Below are positions 56,394-64,000 of a stretch of DNA of 64,000 bases, one piece after another (positions within the stretch are counted from its first letter, which is position 1; every line of letters starts with the position of its first letter). The notes under the pieces were generated by a model, which worked only from the letters and a program-made list of their open reading frames with translations, did no database searches and was not told the DNA's origin. The stretch covers positions 186,001-250,000 of the forward strand of contig JAHBSZ010000003.1 of assembly GCA_019638845.1 (NCBI GenBank), read 5' to 3'. The position numbers and the translations under genes were made by a program. This DNA comes from Salinibacterium sp. (GTDB taxonomy: Bacteria; Actinomycetota; Actinomycetes; Actinomycetales; Microbacteriaceae).

Positions 56394-57572
56394 CTAGCCG
56401 AGATCCACCCCGAGTAGGGCGGAGATCGCAGTTCTGTCGACGACTCCCGCCGTGTCGATATAGGCGAGGGCACCCGGGGTATCGAGGTCGTGGGAGAGGA
56501 TTTCCCGTAAGGGGTCGGCGAGCTCTCCGGGTGGCATCTCCCGCCAGCGTGCGAGCCGCTCTAGCGCGTCGGTCAGCACGGCGTCCGTCCACTCCCAATC
56601 CTCGCGATAGTGGTGTGCGAGTAGGGCGAGACGGATGGCCCGGGGGTCGACACCCGCGGCGGTCAACTGCGACACGAGCACGAGATTGCCGAGCGACTTA
56701 CTCATCTTTTGGCCCTCGTACGCGACCAGGCCCGTATGGACATACAGCTCGGCATGCGGGTGTCCGATGAGCGCGGCGGTGTGCGCCGCTGTGTACTCGT
56801 GATGGGGAAAGACGAGGTCGTGACCGCCACCTTGCACGGTCATCGGGAGGTGAAGAAACTCCCTCGCGATGACGGAACATTCGATATGCCAGCCTGGGCG
56901 TCCCGGGCCCACCGTGCCGCCGGGCCACGATGGTTCGCCAGGCCGTTCACCCCGCCACAGTACGGGATCGAGCGGGTCGCGCTTGCCGAAAGTGCCAGGG
57001 TCTCCCCCGCGCTCAGCAGACAGGGCCAGCATCGTGTCGCGATCCAGCCGACTGATCTCACCCAGGTGCCACGGGGATGAAGCGCCTGCCGCCGCACTGT
57101 CGAAGTAGATATCCGGCCCCAGCCGATAGGCGTCACCGTTGGCCAGCAACTGCTCGACGGCCGCCGCAATTGCGTCGGTGCTCTCGGTAACCGCGACATA
57201 GTTGTCGGGCGGGATGATCGAGAGGGACTCCATGTCCGTGCGGAACAGATCTACCTGTGATGCCGCAAGAGCGCGCCAGTCGACCCCGGTAGCAGCGGCG
57301 CGCTCGAGGAGCGGATCATCGACATCTGTGACGTTCTGCACGTAGGCGACATCCTGACCGGCGTCCAGCCACAGTCGGATCAGCGTGTCATAGGCGAGGT
57401 AGGTGGCTGCGTGGCCGAGGTGCGTCGCGTCGTAGGGCGTGATGCCGCAGACATAAAGGCTCGGACCAGACGGAGATGCGGCCTCCACGAACGACTGCGA
57501 CGCGGTGTCCCACAGGCGCGGTGTCGGGCCATGGCCGATGAGGTGCGGAACCTCGGGTCGGCTCCAGGACAT
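56394..57572 (-). CDS. mshC: Cysteine-GlcN-Ins ligase MshC
   Basis: A 392-residue enzyme of mycothiol synthesis that joins L-cysteine to GlcN-Ins with ATP. It is related to cysteinyl-tRNA synthetase: the zinc/HIGH region is VCGITPYDATHLGHA and the KMSKS loop is KMSKSLGN, but there is no anticodon-binding domain, and the length matches MshC. ATG at 57572 precedes SWSRPEVPHL, a usual MshC start. Mycothiol is the main thiol of actinobacteria. Confidence 0.95.
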   Translation of the reverse strand: MSWSRPEVPHLIGHGPTPRLWDTASQSFVEAASPSGPSLYVCGITPYDATHLGHAATYLAYDTLIRLWLDAGQDVAYVQNVTDVDDPLLERAAATGVDWRALAASQVDLFRTDMESLSIIPPDNYVAVTESTDAIAAAVEQLLANGDAYRLGPDIYFDSAAAGASSPWHLGEISRLDRDTMLALSAERGGDPGTFGKRDPLDPVLWRGERPGEPSWPGGTVGPGRPGWHIECSVIAREFLHLPMTVQGGGHDLVFPHHEYTAAHTAALIGHPHAELYVHTGLVAYEGQKMSKSLGNLVLVSQLTAAGVDPRAIRLALLAHHYREDWEWTDAVLTDALERLARWREMPPGELADPLREILSHDLDTPGALAYIDTAGVVDRTAISALLGVDLG

Positions 57573-57623
57573 CACAAGTCCAAGCGTAACCACTTCGGCA
57601 TGGGGCGCCGCACCGTGCTCTGG

Positions 57624-58475
57624 CTAGAGGGGCTGAACGATCCCGAGGGACAGCAGGACGATCAGGGCGGAGCCGAGCAGCACCCGATAGATCACGAACG
57701 GCAGGAACGAGTGTCGCGAGATGTACCTCATGAGGAATGCGATTACCGCGTAACCGACCACGAACGCGACAACCGTGGCGACGAGCGTTTCTGGATACCC
57801 ATAGACGCCCTTCGGGGCTCCGAAGCTGTGCACGAGCTCATAGAGCCCGCTGCCGAACACCGCCGGAATGGCGAGTAAGAACCCGTACCGCGCTGCCGCT
57901 GGGCGCGTATAGCCGAGGGCGAGCCCCGCCGACATCGTGGACCCGGACCGAGAGACTCCCGGGACAAGTGCGAGGATTTGCGCGAGGCCGATGAGGATGC
58001 CATCCCGGTAGGTCATCTCGGTAATGGTCTTGACCCGTCGACCGAGCAGGTCCGCGACGCCGAGGACGATGCCAAACACGATGAGCACGATCGCCGTGAT
58101 CCACAAATCGCGGAAGTTGGTCCGGATGTATTCCTGCAAGAGGAACCCGACGATGACGATCGGGATGGTGCCGATGATGATGAGCCATCCAAGGCGCACA
58201 TCCGGGTCATCCTTGGGGATGCCTTCGGAGTGCGCACCCTTGCTCGACCCGAAGTGCCGGAACCAGCGCCCGATAATGCGAGCGATGTCTTTGCGGAAGT
58301 ACAGGATCACGGCGAGTTCGGTGCCGATCTGGGTGATTGCCGTGAATGTCGCGCCAGGGTCCTGTGCGTTGGGGAGGAACAGCCCAGCGATGCGCAAATG
58401 AGCGCTGGACGAAATCGGTAGGAACTCGGTAAGGCCCTGAACCAGTCCGAGGATAACCGCCTCGATAAAGCCCAT
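57624..58475 (-). CDS. uppP: Undecaprenyl-diphosphatase
   Basis: A 283-residue membrane enzyme that recycles undecaprenyl diphosphate to the monophosphate carrier for peptidoglycan. The motif QGLTEFLPISSSAHLRI and the motif PGVSRSGSTM carry the catalytic residues. Eight or so membrane helices are evident. It also confers bacitracin tolerance in other bacteria. It sits between mshC and an M20 peptidase on the same strand. Confidence 0.96.
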   Translation of the reverse strand: MGFIEAVILGLVQGLTEFLPISSSAHLRIAGLFLPNAQDPGATFTAITQIGTELAVILYFRKDIARIIGRWFRHFGSSKGAHSEGIPKDDPDVRLGWLIIIGTIPIVIVGFLLQEYIRTNFRDLWITAIVLIVFGIVLGVADLLGRRVKTITEMTYRDGILIGLAQILALVPGVSRSGSTMSAGLALGYTRPAAARYGFLLAIPAVFGSGLYELVHSFGAPKGVYGYPETLVATVVAFVVGYAVIAFLMRYISRHSFLPFVIYRVLLGSALIVLLSLGIVQPL

Positions 58476-58487
58476 GGGATCCTCCTG

Positions 58488-59792
58488 CTAGTAGTTCGCG
58501 AGCAGGTCTCCGAGAACCCGCCTGCCAAAGACTAATGCGTCGAGCGGCACGCGTTCGTCAACACCGTGGAACATGCCAGCGAAGTCTAGATCTGCAGGCA
58601 GCTGCAGTGGTGCAAAACCGTAGCCCTTGATCCCGAGTTTCGAGAGCGCCTTGTTATCGGTTCCGCCCGAAAGGAGGTAAGGCAGTACGGGTGCTCCCGG
58701 GTCGGCGGTCGTGAGAGCGCCGACCATGGCGTCGACCAATGGACCGTCGAAGGTGTTCTCGAGCCCGAGGTCGCTGTGAAGCACGATGATCTCGATGTCG
58801 TCGCCGATCAGTTCCCGTACGTGCGCGAGCACTTTCTCCTCGTCGCCCGGAAGGGTGCGGATATCGATAAGCGCTTCCGCGGTATCCGGAATCACGTTGT
58901 GCTTGTATCCCGCCTTGAGCAGGGTCGGGTTCGTCGTCGTGTGCAGTGTGGCCTGGATGAAGCCGGCCGCGGAACCGGTGCTCAGCACGATCTCGTCCGG
59001 ACCCGTTGTCAACGGGTCGATCCCCATGATCTCTGCAATCTCGGCGACGAGTTGCTCCGTGGTGTCGGTGAGTTGCACTGGCCAATCCTGTTCGCCGAGT
59101 GTGGCGACGGCGCGAGCGAGCTTGGTAACGGCATTGTTCCGGATGACGCGACTCCCATGTGCAGCGGTCCCCCGCGCCACGAGTTTGATCCACACGAGAG
59201 CCTTCTCGCCGGTCTGCAGCAAGTACGAGCGGCGACCGTTCAGATGGACCGAGTAACCACCCACCTCGCTGATCGCCTCCGTTGCTCCAGCGAAAAGGTC
59301 GGGGCGGTTGTCGACCAGATAGTGCGAGCCGAATACCCCACCGTTCTCCTCGTCCGAGAAGAACGCCACGATCAGGTCGCGTTGTGGCTGCTTTCCACCG
59401 CCGAGGATGTCTTGGAGCGCCGTGATGATCATGGCGTCCATGTTCTTCATATCCACGGCGCCGCGGCCCCAGAGCAGCCCATCCTTGATGACGCCGCCGA
59501 ACGGGTCGACAGTCCAGTTTTCGGGATCTGCCGGCACCACATCCGTATGACCGTGGACGACGAGCGCGGGCTTGGCCCGGTCGGCACCCTTTACCCGGGT
59601 GATGACGGTCGTACGGCCGGGCGCGGCATCCACATATTCAGTCTTCAGGCCCATGCCTTCGAGAATCGCGCCCAGATATTCGGCAGCTTCTGTCTCGCCG
59701 TTGGAGCGACCTTCCCCATAATTCGTGGTGTCGAACCGGATGAGGTCGCGGGCAATTCGGGCGGTCTCTTCAAGCTCATCGGGCTGCGTCAT
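58488..59792 (-). CDS. M20/M25/M40-family metallopeptidase
   Basis: A 434-residue zinc peptidase. The metal motif is VVHGHTDVVP, the bridging aspartate is in GRGAVDMKNMD, and the catalytic glutamate pair is in FFSDEENGG; the C-terminal LPYLLSGGTDNKALSKLGI is also typical. It is a second M20 enzyme, only distantly related to the one at 12.4 kb. Substrate unknown. It precedes uppP by 12 bases. Confidence 0.93.
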   Translation of the reverse strand: MTQPDELEETARIARDLIRFDTTNYGEGRSNGETEAAEYLGAILEGMGLKTEYVDAAPGRTTVITRVKGADRAKPALVVHGHTDVVPADPENWTVDPFGGVIKDGLLWGRGAVDMKNMDAMIITALQDILGGGKQPQRDLIVAFFSDEENGGVFGSHYLVDNRPDLFAGATEAISEVGGYSVHLNGRRSYLLQTGEKALVWIKLVARGTAAHGSRVIRNNAVTKLARAVATLGEQDWPVQLTDTTEQLVAEIAEIMGIDPLTTGPDEIVLSTGSAAGFIQATLHTTTNPTLLKAGYKHNVIPDTAEALIDIRTLPGDEEKVLAHVRELIGDDIEIIVLHSDLGLENTFDGPLVDAMVGALTTADPGAPVLPYLLSGGTDNKALSKLGIKGYGFAPLQLPADLDFAGMFHGVDERVPLDALVFGRRVLGDLLANY

Positions 59793-59854
59793 TTGCCCAC
59801 GCTATCAGCGTGCTATTCTCTTACCTCGGTGCTCCTGCAAAGGAAATCCACTGC

Positions 59855-59939
59855 GCGCGGATGGCGGAAATGGCAGACGCGCTAGCTTGAGGTGCTAGTG
59901 CCCGTATAGGGCGTGGGGGTTCAAGTCCCCCTTCGCGCA
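59855..59939 (+). tRNA. tRNA-Leu (anticodon GAG)
   Basis: An 85-base class II tRNA. The 7-bp acceptor stem pairs GCGCGGA with TTCGCGC (one G-T pair). The anticodon arm is CTAGC-TTGAGGT-GCTAG, anticodon GAG, which reads CTC and CTT. A long variable arm has the GCCC-GTATA-GGGC stem, and the T arm has GTTCAAGTC. The discriminator is A and the 3' CCA is not encoded. Confidence 0.96.
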
Positions 59940-59949
59940 CAAACGACTG

Positions 59950-59978
59950 AAGACGCCCTTACGAGGGCGTCTTCTTTC
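59950..59978 (+). terminator. Terminator after tRNA-Leu
   Basis: A perfect 10-bp stem (59950-59959 with 59964-59973) has a 4-base TACG loop, followed by a T-rich CTTTC stretch. It lies 10 bases after the tRNA gene. Confidence 0.85.
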
Positions 59979-60000
59979 GTTAAGCCGCTCGGGGCCTCGT

Positions 60001-60061
60001 CTGGCGCTGCCGTCTGGCGCTGCCGTCTGAGTTGCCGTCCGGCGCCGTCTGGCGCTGCCGT
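60001..60061. repeat. Degenerate 13-bp repeats downstream of tRNA-Leu
   Basis: Three exact copies of CTGGCGCTGCCGT (60001-60013, 60014-60026, 60049-60061) are separated by two shortened variants. No gene is visible in 59979-60153. Confidence 0.75.
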
Positions 60062-60153
60062 CCGAGCTGCCCTCCGTTCCGGAGGACGCCGCGCCGTAGC
60101 TTGGTTCCCAGCCCGCACTCGGGCGGCGTGCCATCCTCCGCATCGGTGACTGG

Positions 60154-60225
60154 TGCGCCGCGACCTGCGCCGCGACCTGCGCCGCGACATGCGCCGCGAC
60201 CTGCGCCGCGACTTACGCCGCGACT
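60154..60225. repeat. Six tandem 12-bp repeats
   Basis: Six head-to-tail copies of TGCGCCGCGACC with single-base changes at the end of some units (60154-60225). On the minus strand they encode VAAQ, and the last unit supplies the stop of the endonuclease-family gene. The number is likely to vary. Confidence 0.85.
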
Positions 60226-60908
60226 TCTCCAGCCAGCGTTCCGTAGGCGGCGGTCACGAGGATCGGGATGTGGTCGGACGAGCCGCGTGGCATGGTCTCG
60301 ACGTTCTCGATGGTGAAACCTTGGGACGTGACGAAGTCGAAGTGCCCGCGGAAGAACTTGTAGGCGGTGTAGGTACGCCGGTCGCTGAGCGTGAGGTCGT
60401 AGCCCGACCGTGCAACCCGGTCGGAGAGGCCGGTCTGAAAGAGCGGATAGTTGTAGTCGCCGACCATGATGATCGGCGCTCCTGAACCTAGCTCTTGCAA
60501 CAGTTCGTGGGCAGCCTTGATCTGCTTGCGCCGCAACGAGTTGAGCGCTGTCAGCGGGGCGGCGTGGAACGAGGCAAGCACGAGTTCGTGGCCGGAGTCC
60601 CGGTCGATGAGCTTGGCCCCCACGAGACGTTCGGGCGTGGGCGAGAAGATCATGTCGTGTAGTGATTTCTTGAGCCCGAACGACTGGCTCGCGAGCTGCT
60701 CATAACGGTCGCGGCGGTAGTACACGGCAAGACCGAGCCGGTTGCTCTTGGTGGCATCAGCAAGGTGCAGATCGCCGATCTCGGCCGGCAGTTCCGCTGC
60801 GATGCACTCTTGGAGGCACAATGCGTCGAGGTCTGGGGTTTTGGCGAGCTCAACAAGCTCCTTCATTGCCCGGTTTTTGCGGAGGTTGTAACTGATGACT
60901 CTGATCAC
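60213..60908 (-). CDS. Endonuclease/exonuclease/phosphatase-family protein
   Basis: A roughly 231-residue protein of the DNase I-like superfamily. SYNLRKNRAM is the N-terminal catalytic Asn region, LCLQEC supplies the metal-ligand Glu, MVGDYNYP the Asp-Asn pair, and the C-terminal SSDHIPILV the Asp-His pair, so all catalytic motifs are present. GTG at 60908 is proposed because AGG lies about 8 bases before it; a longer form from GTG 60953 is possible. The last residues EVAA fall in the 12-bp repeat array. Confidence 0.87.
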   Translation of the reverse strand: MIRVISYNLRKNRAMKELVELAKTPDLDALCLQECIAAELPAEIGDLHLADATKSNRLGLAVYYRRDRYEQLASQSFGLKKSLHDMIFSPTPERLVGAKLIDRDSGHELVLASFHAAPLTALNSLRRKQIKAAHELLQELGSGAPIIMVGDYNYPLFQTGLSDRVARSGYDLTLSDRRTYTAYKFFRGHFDFVTSQGFTIENVETMPRGSSDHIPILVTAAYGTLAGEVAA

Positions 60909-61003
60909 GGACCTGCGTACCTTCCCAAACGAAGACACCAGCCTAAGTGCCACGGCGACTATTCGACGTCAACCATAGATTCGACTGGCCGTAAGGGATG
61001 ACG

Positions 61004-61417
61004 CTACTGGGCGGTCGTGCTCTCGACGCTCATCACGAGGATGACGCGATCTGCGCTGTCGGTTGGCGGTTGTTGTGCCGCGTTGCCGTAGCGCTTGCCC
61101 AACACGACGTAGAAAGCACCCTCGGGGTCGGGTATTACCTCGACGAGCTTGCCCCGCACCTCGAGATAGTGAAACGGATTCTCGGGGTCGATGATCGAGA
61201 GGCTCATCGATGGGTTCTGCACGAGATTGCGGTACTTTGCCCGCTTCGTCGTGTGGGTGAAACGCAGGTTCTTGCCGTCGAACTGGAACCACATCGGGTT
61301 CACCTGAACCGTGTTATCCGGTCGGATAGTGCCGAGGTGCCCATAGTTGGGAGCGTCGAGAAGTGGAAGGTATCGGGCAGGAATCAGGTCTGAGCTCATG
61401 TCTGGCTCAACGCTCAC
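61004..61417 (-). CDS. PPOX-class (pyridoxamine oxidase-like split barrel) protein
   Basis: A 137-residue FMN- or F420-binding split-barrel protein. NYGHLGTIRPDNTVQVNPMW is the characteristic opening, followed by KRAKYRNLVQNPSMSLSIID and YLEVRGKLVEVIPDPEG. In actinobacteria such proteins often use F420. GTG at 61417 overlaps the stop of the J-domain gene (GTGA); an ATG at 61399 is the alternative. Confidence 0.88.
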   Translation of the reverse strand: MSVEPDMSSDLIPARYLPLLDAPNYGHLGTIRPDNTVQVNPMWFQFDGKNLRFTHTTKRAKYRNLVQNPSMSLSIIDPENPFHYLEVRGKLVEVIPDPEGAFYVVLGKRYGNAAQQPPTDSADRVILVMSVESTTAQ

Positions 61418-62322
61418 GCGTAGCGAACACTTCCCAATCGAGTGCGAATGTCGAAGAGTTCGTTGCCCCCGATGGGAATCGCGCCCTCGATTCCCTGCCG
61501 CAAGAACATTCCCACGGCCGACTGCGTGACCGCGACGGCGGGAGCACCCCGCACGGTACCGAGCTGCGTGACGGAGTCGTCGATCGCGTCATCCGGAAGC
61601 ACGATGACGAGCGCGGTGAATTTGATCCGTAGGGCACGCGAGAGCACTTTGACGCGCGAGGCGAGGTCATGCACAGGCTGCTCCCCTGCCACAGCATCAC
61701 CGATGAGTTCGCCGCGCCGAACGCTGACGGGGCCGCCGAAATCTTCCGAGAGCATGGCGAAGAGGCCGGTCGGGCCGAGCACGATATGGTCGATCTTCTC
61801 GTCGGGGCCGTCCGTCGCGACGTCGTGCCAGACGGTGTACCCGATGCCGAGGGTGCTCAACGTTCGAGCGGTCGACTCTTCTGCCAGTGCGTCGGCAAGC
61901 GTGTGCCGGATCTCGCGTGGTGCGCTGCGCACAAGGGCGGGATCGTACGGATCAGGAACAGCTACGCCGCGCCCGACCCACTCCCGCAGTTGATCGAGGT
62001 AGCGCTCGCGTCGCCAGCCGCCCGGATGCCCGTGCGAACGAGTACTAGGACGGGTGTCCTGTCTCGGGCGTGCGGCCTGAGCAGTAAACGCCGCGCGGTC
62101 TTGGGATGCTCCGCGACCAGCGTCGTACGCGGCGCGCTTCTCGGGCGTGCTCACGCGGTCCCACGCACGCTGGACCGCATTGAACTGCTGGGGATCACCA
62201 CCCGTATCGGGGTGGGTGTCGCGCAAAGCCTTCCGAAACGCGCGACGGAGTACTTCGTCCGAAGCGGAAGCGGCGACCCCGAGCACCTCGTAGGGGCTCG
62301 CGGACAAAGGGCTGTTGGGCAC
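61414..62322 (-). CDS. J-domain protein with a C-terminal NERD-like domain
   Basis: A 302-residue two-domain protein. The N-terminal J domain (about 8-65) has the HPD motif at H37-P38-D39 (ALRDTHPDTGGD), so it could stimulate DnaK. A linker rich in Arg/Pro/Ser follows. The C-terminal half resembles a NERD (nuclease-related) domain: GIGYTVWHDVATDGPDEKID and HIVLGPTGLFAMLSEDFGGP, with D178 kept. The catalytic Lys position of the usual DxK-type motif reads Ser-Glu-Asp (192-194), so nuclease activity is doubtful. The NERD assignment is by pattern only. Confidence 0.82.
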   Translation of the reverse strand: MPNSPLSASPYEVLGVAASASDEVLRRAFRKALRDTHPDTGGDPQQFNAVQRAWDRVSTPEKRAAYDAGRGASQDRAAFTAQAARPRQDTRPSTRSHGHPGGWRRERYLDQLREWVGRGVAVPDPYDPALVRSAPREIRHTLADALAEESTARTLSTLGIGYTVWHDVATDGPDEKIDHIVLGPTGLFAMLSEDFGGPVSVRRGELIGDAVAGEQPVHDLASRVKVLSRALRIKFTALVIVLPDDAIDDSVTQLGTVRGAPAVAVTQSAVGMFLRQGIEGAIPIGGNELFDIRTRLGSVRYA

Positions 62323-62399
62323 GGTTCACAGGATAGCGAAGCGATCTTGGAGCGCGCCGCGCCCGGCCGGTTCCCGGTTTCGCGGCGTAGCTTGGTGAC

Positions 62400-62885
62400 G
62401 TGACCACTATCGCCGAGATTCCCCTGACTACCATCGACGGACAGACGACCTCGCTCGCCGAGTATCGCGACAAGGTGGTCCTCATCGTCAATGTTGCTTC
62501 TCGCTGTGGCTTCTCATCGCAATACGAAAAGCTCGAGGCGTTGCAAAAGGCCTACGGCGATCGTGGCTTCACGGTCCTCGGTTTTCCCAGCAATCAGTTC
62601 CTTCAAGAACTGGGTACTACCGACGCGATCAAGGAGTATTGCTCGCTCACCTGGGGTGTCACGTTCCCCATGTTCGACAAGATCAAGGTCAACGGTGGAG
62701 GTGCGCATCCGCTCTACAAGAAGCTCACGCAGACGCCAGACGCCAGTGGGAAAGCGGGAAAGGTCTCCTGGAACTTCGAGAAGTTTGTGCTGACCCCGAA
62801 CGGCGAGGTGCACCGTTTCCGCCCCAAGACCGAGCCGGATGCGCACGAGATCGTGTCGCTTATCGAGAAGTCGCTCCCCGCATAG
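62400..62885 (+). CDS. Glutathione peroxidase-like thiol peroxidase
   Basis: A 161-residue peroxidase. The peroxidatic cysteine is C36 in NVASRCGFSSQY and C81 (EYCSLTWGVTFPMF) is the likely resolving cysteine; the later WNFEKFVL supplies the conserved Trp-Asn. The FPSNQFLQELG segment differs slightly from the common NQFG-QEPG. It has Cys rather than selenocysteine. As mycothiol genes are present, thioredoxin or mycothiol is the probable reductant rather than glutathione. It starts with GTG. Confidence 0.93.
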   Translation: MTTIAEIPLTTIDGQTTSLAEYRDKVVLIVNVASRCGFSSQYEKLEALQKAYGDRGFTVLGFPSNQFLQELGTTDAIKEYCSLTWGVTFPMFDKIKVNGGGAHPLYKKLTQTPDASGKAGKVSWNFEKFVLTPNGEVHRFRPKTEPDAHEIVSLIEKSLPA

Positions 62886-62894
62886 GCTGGCTGG

Positions 62895-63560
62895 GTGCGC
62901 CTCTTCCTCATCCGTCACGGACAGACTCCCGCCAACGTTGCAGGGACTTTGAACACCGCGGCGCCCGGCCCGGGCTTGACTCCCCTTGGCGTCCGGCAGG
63001 CGGCGATGATCCCCCAAGCCCTGCGCGACACCGCAATCGACTCGATCTATGTGAGCCGTCTCGTGCGTACACGTCTGACCGCGACTCCGCTAGCCGTCGA
63101 TCGCGGGCATGAGGTGCGGGAATTGCCGGGCATCCATGAAATCGAGGCGGGCTCCCTAGAGGACCGCCACGACAAGGCCAGCGTGCGCGCCTATTTGGAG
63201 ACTGCTTTCGCGTGGGGAACTGGTGACCTGTCCCCCGCCATGCCCGGCGGCTTCGACGGCCATGAGTTCTTCGGGCGGTTCGATGCCGACATCGCGACCA
63301 TCGCCTCCGAGAGCGAGAACGCCGTGGTCGTTAGTCACGGCGCCGCGATCCGAGTCTGGGTGGCGGGACGTGCGATCAATGTGCCGAGGTCGTATGCGGG
63401 CGAGCATGAGATCGGCAACACGGGCGTCATCGAGCTTGAAGGAAGCCCCGACAAGGGATGGACACTACTTTCTTGGCAGGGAACACCTGTCGGCGGTGCT
63501 CGATTTGCGGATCCCACGGCTGAAGACCACACGGGCGAATCGCTTACCGACCTCGACTGA
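62895..63560 (+). CDS. Histidine phosphatase-family protein
   Basis: A 221-residue phosphoglycerate mutase-like phosphatase. The catalytic RHG motif is LFLIRHGQTPANV near the N-terminus, the second arginine lies in YVSRLVRTRLTATPL, and the second histidine in VVVSHGAAIRVWV. It starts with GTG 9 bases after the peroxidase stop. Substrate unknown. It is convergent with the DUF2207 gene. Confidence 0.92.
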   Translation: MRLFLIRHGQTPANVAGTLNTAAPGPGLTPLGVRQAAMIPQALRDTAIDSIYVSRLVRTRLTATPLAVDRGHEVRELPGIHEIEAGSLEDRHDKASVRAYLETAFAWGTGDLSPAMPGGFDGHEFFGRFDADIATIASESENAVVVSHGAAIRVWVAGRAINVPRSYAGEHEIGNTGVIELEGSPDKGWTLLSWQGTPVGGARFADPTAEDHTGESLTDLD

Positions 63561-63571
63561 CATCCCCGGGT

Positions 63572-64000
63572 CTAGCGGCCGCCGCCGCCTCCGCCACCAC
63601 CTCCGCCACCGGAGAAACCTCCACCCATCGAGCCGCCGCTGAAGGTCGAGCCGAAGCTGCTACCACTGCTCGACCATGAACTGCTCGATGAGACCGGTGG
63701 TGAGATGGTGGTTTGGAATCCGTTGATGGCGCTCGAAAATATGCTCGCGTTGAAAGCCGTATCGCTGACGAACCAGTCCGGTTGCTGCGAGGGATCGGCT
63801 TCGACTCGAAGCGCGAGCTCCTTCGACCACTGGTCCTCAACGCTCCAGAGCACAGCCCACGGCAAGAGCTTCTCGTAGAGCTTGATCATTTCTTGGTTGT
63901 TGCCGACATCGATGCGCTCGGCGCCCTGAGGGCTCTGCAGGTACTCGAGTCGATCCTTCTCCGCCAGGGTGAGGTACATCTTCATACCCAGCAAGTACTC
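63572..64000 (-). CDS. DUF2207 membrane protein, C-terminal part only
   Basis: The gene enters from the right edge of the window; only about 143 C-terminal residues are visible. YLTLAEKDRLEYLQSP, IKLYEKLLPWAVLW and VEDQWSKEL are typical of the cytoplasmic part of DUF2207 proteins. The tail is an extreme Ser- then Gly-rich stretch ending GGGGGGR. The function of the family is unknown. Confidence 0.85.
   Translation of the reverse strand, partial: EYLLGMKMYLTLAEKDRLEYLQSPQGAERIDVGNNQEMIKLYEKLLPWAVLWSVEDQWSKELALRVEADPSQQPDWFVSDTAFNASIFSSAINGFQTTISPPVSSSSSWSSSGSSFGSTFSGGSMGGGFSGGGGGGGGGGGR

Noticed and set aside
60154..60225. CRISPR-like array
   Set aside because: Units are 12 bp and directly adjacent, with no spacers and no cas genes; a simple tandem repeat.
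60153..60485. Plus-strand gene starting with MRRDLRRD repeats
   Set aside because: The start is the translation of the 12-bp repeat and the rest is antisense to the endonuclease-family gene.

Overview
The window reads as a dense, GC-rich chromosome segment of a high-GC Gram-positive bacterium, most likely family Microbacteriaceae. Support comes from a DivIVA/Wag31 protein, RbpA, the mycothiol ligase MshC, PafB/PafC, a DUF3043 protein, the actinobacterial bcc-aa3 respiratory genes and widespread ATGA/GTGA stop-start overlaps. Genus-level assignment is inference. There is no phage, insertion sequence, rRNA operon or CRISPR array. One tRNA gene (Leu, anticodon GAG) is present.

Layout. 1-9.7 kb: the 3' end of divIVA, an rluA-type pseudouridine synthase, dnaE, a flavin reductase-like protein, hisD, nrdR, an alpha/beta hydrolase and pyrD. 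9.7-14.2 kb: a MacB-type ABC exporter, a DUF3043 membrane protein, an M20 dipeptidase and an A-type Fe-S carrier. 14.3-22.1 kb: the respiratory block, with ctaC-ctaD-ctaF on the plus strand facing ctaE-qcrC-qcrA-qcrB on the minus strand across a strong hairpin. 22.2-30.7 kb: trpD, a four-gene operon (VOC protein, YchJ, lactate monooxygenase, glycerol kinase), an E. coli-type argG, an FAD monooxygenase, a LapA-like protein and a lipoprotein.

30.7-41.7 kb is the accessory part. It holds a minus-strand operon of a cysteine-containing HTH regulator, a 7Fe-type ferredoxin, a DUF488 protein and a leucine-rich-repeat-variant protein, facing a cupin gene across a 26-bp palindrome. It also holds a DGPF/YCII protein translationally coupled to an ECF42-like sigma factor, a RibD-like reductase, two more FAD monooxygenases (one paired with a TetR regulator and operator), and an HspR-like regulator divergent from hsp20. 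Two decayed loci are here: a patchwork of membrane-protein fragments at about 32.97-33.25 kb and a UPF0303 gene that has lost its middle at about 40.1-40.4 kb.

41.8-64 kb returns to core functions. It contains NfeD and a stomatin-like protein, a phosphodiesterase, rbpA, then the long minus-strand series pafB-pafC-(small membrane protein)-tatA-tatC-helY-lnt-ppm. Next come an FKBP lipoprotein, trmI, a HAD phosphatase, PAC2, mshC, uppP and an M20 peptidase. After tRNA-Leu follow a short-repeat patch, an endonuclease/phosphatase-family protein, a PPOX protein, a J-domain/NERD-like fusion, a glutathione peroxidase-like protein, a histidine phosphatase and the 3' end of a DUF2207 gene. The pafBC flanks resemble the mycobacterial proteasome neighbourhood, but the Pup-proteasome genes are not there.

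The best candidates for an undescribed system are the regulator/ferredoxin/DUF488/LRV operon with its facing cupin gene and shared palindrome (about 30.7-33.0 kb) and the J-domain/NERD-like fusion protein (61.4-62.3 kb).
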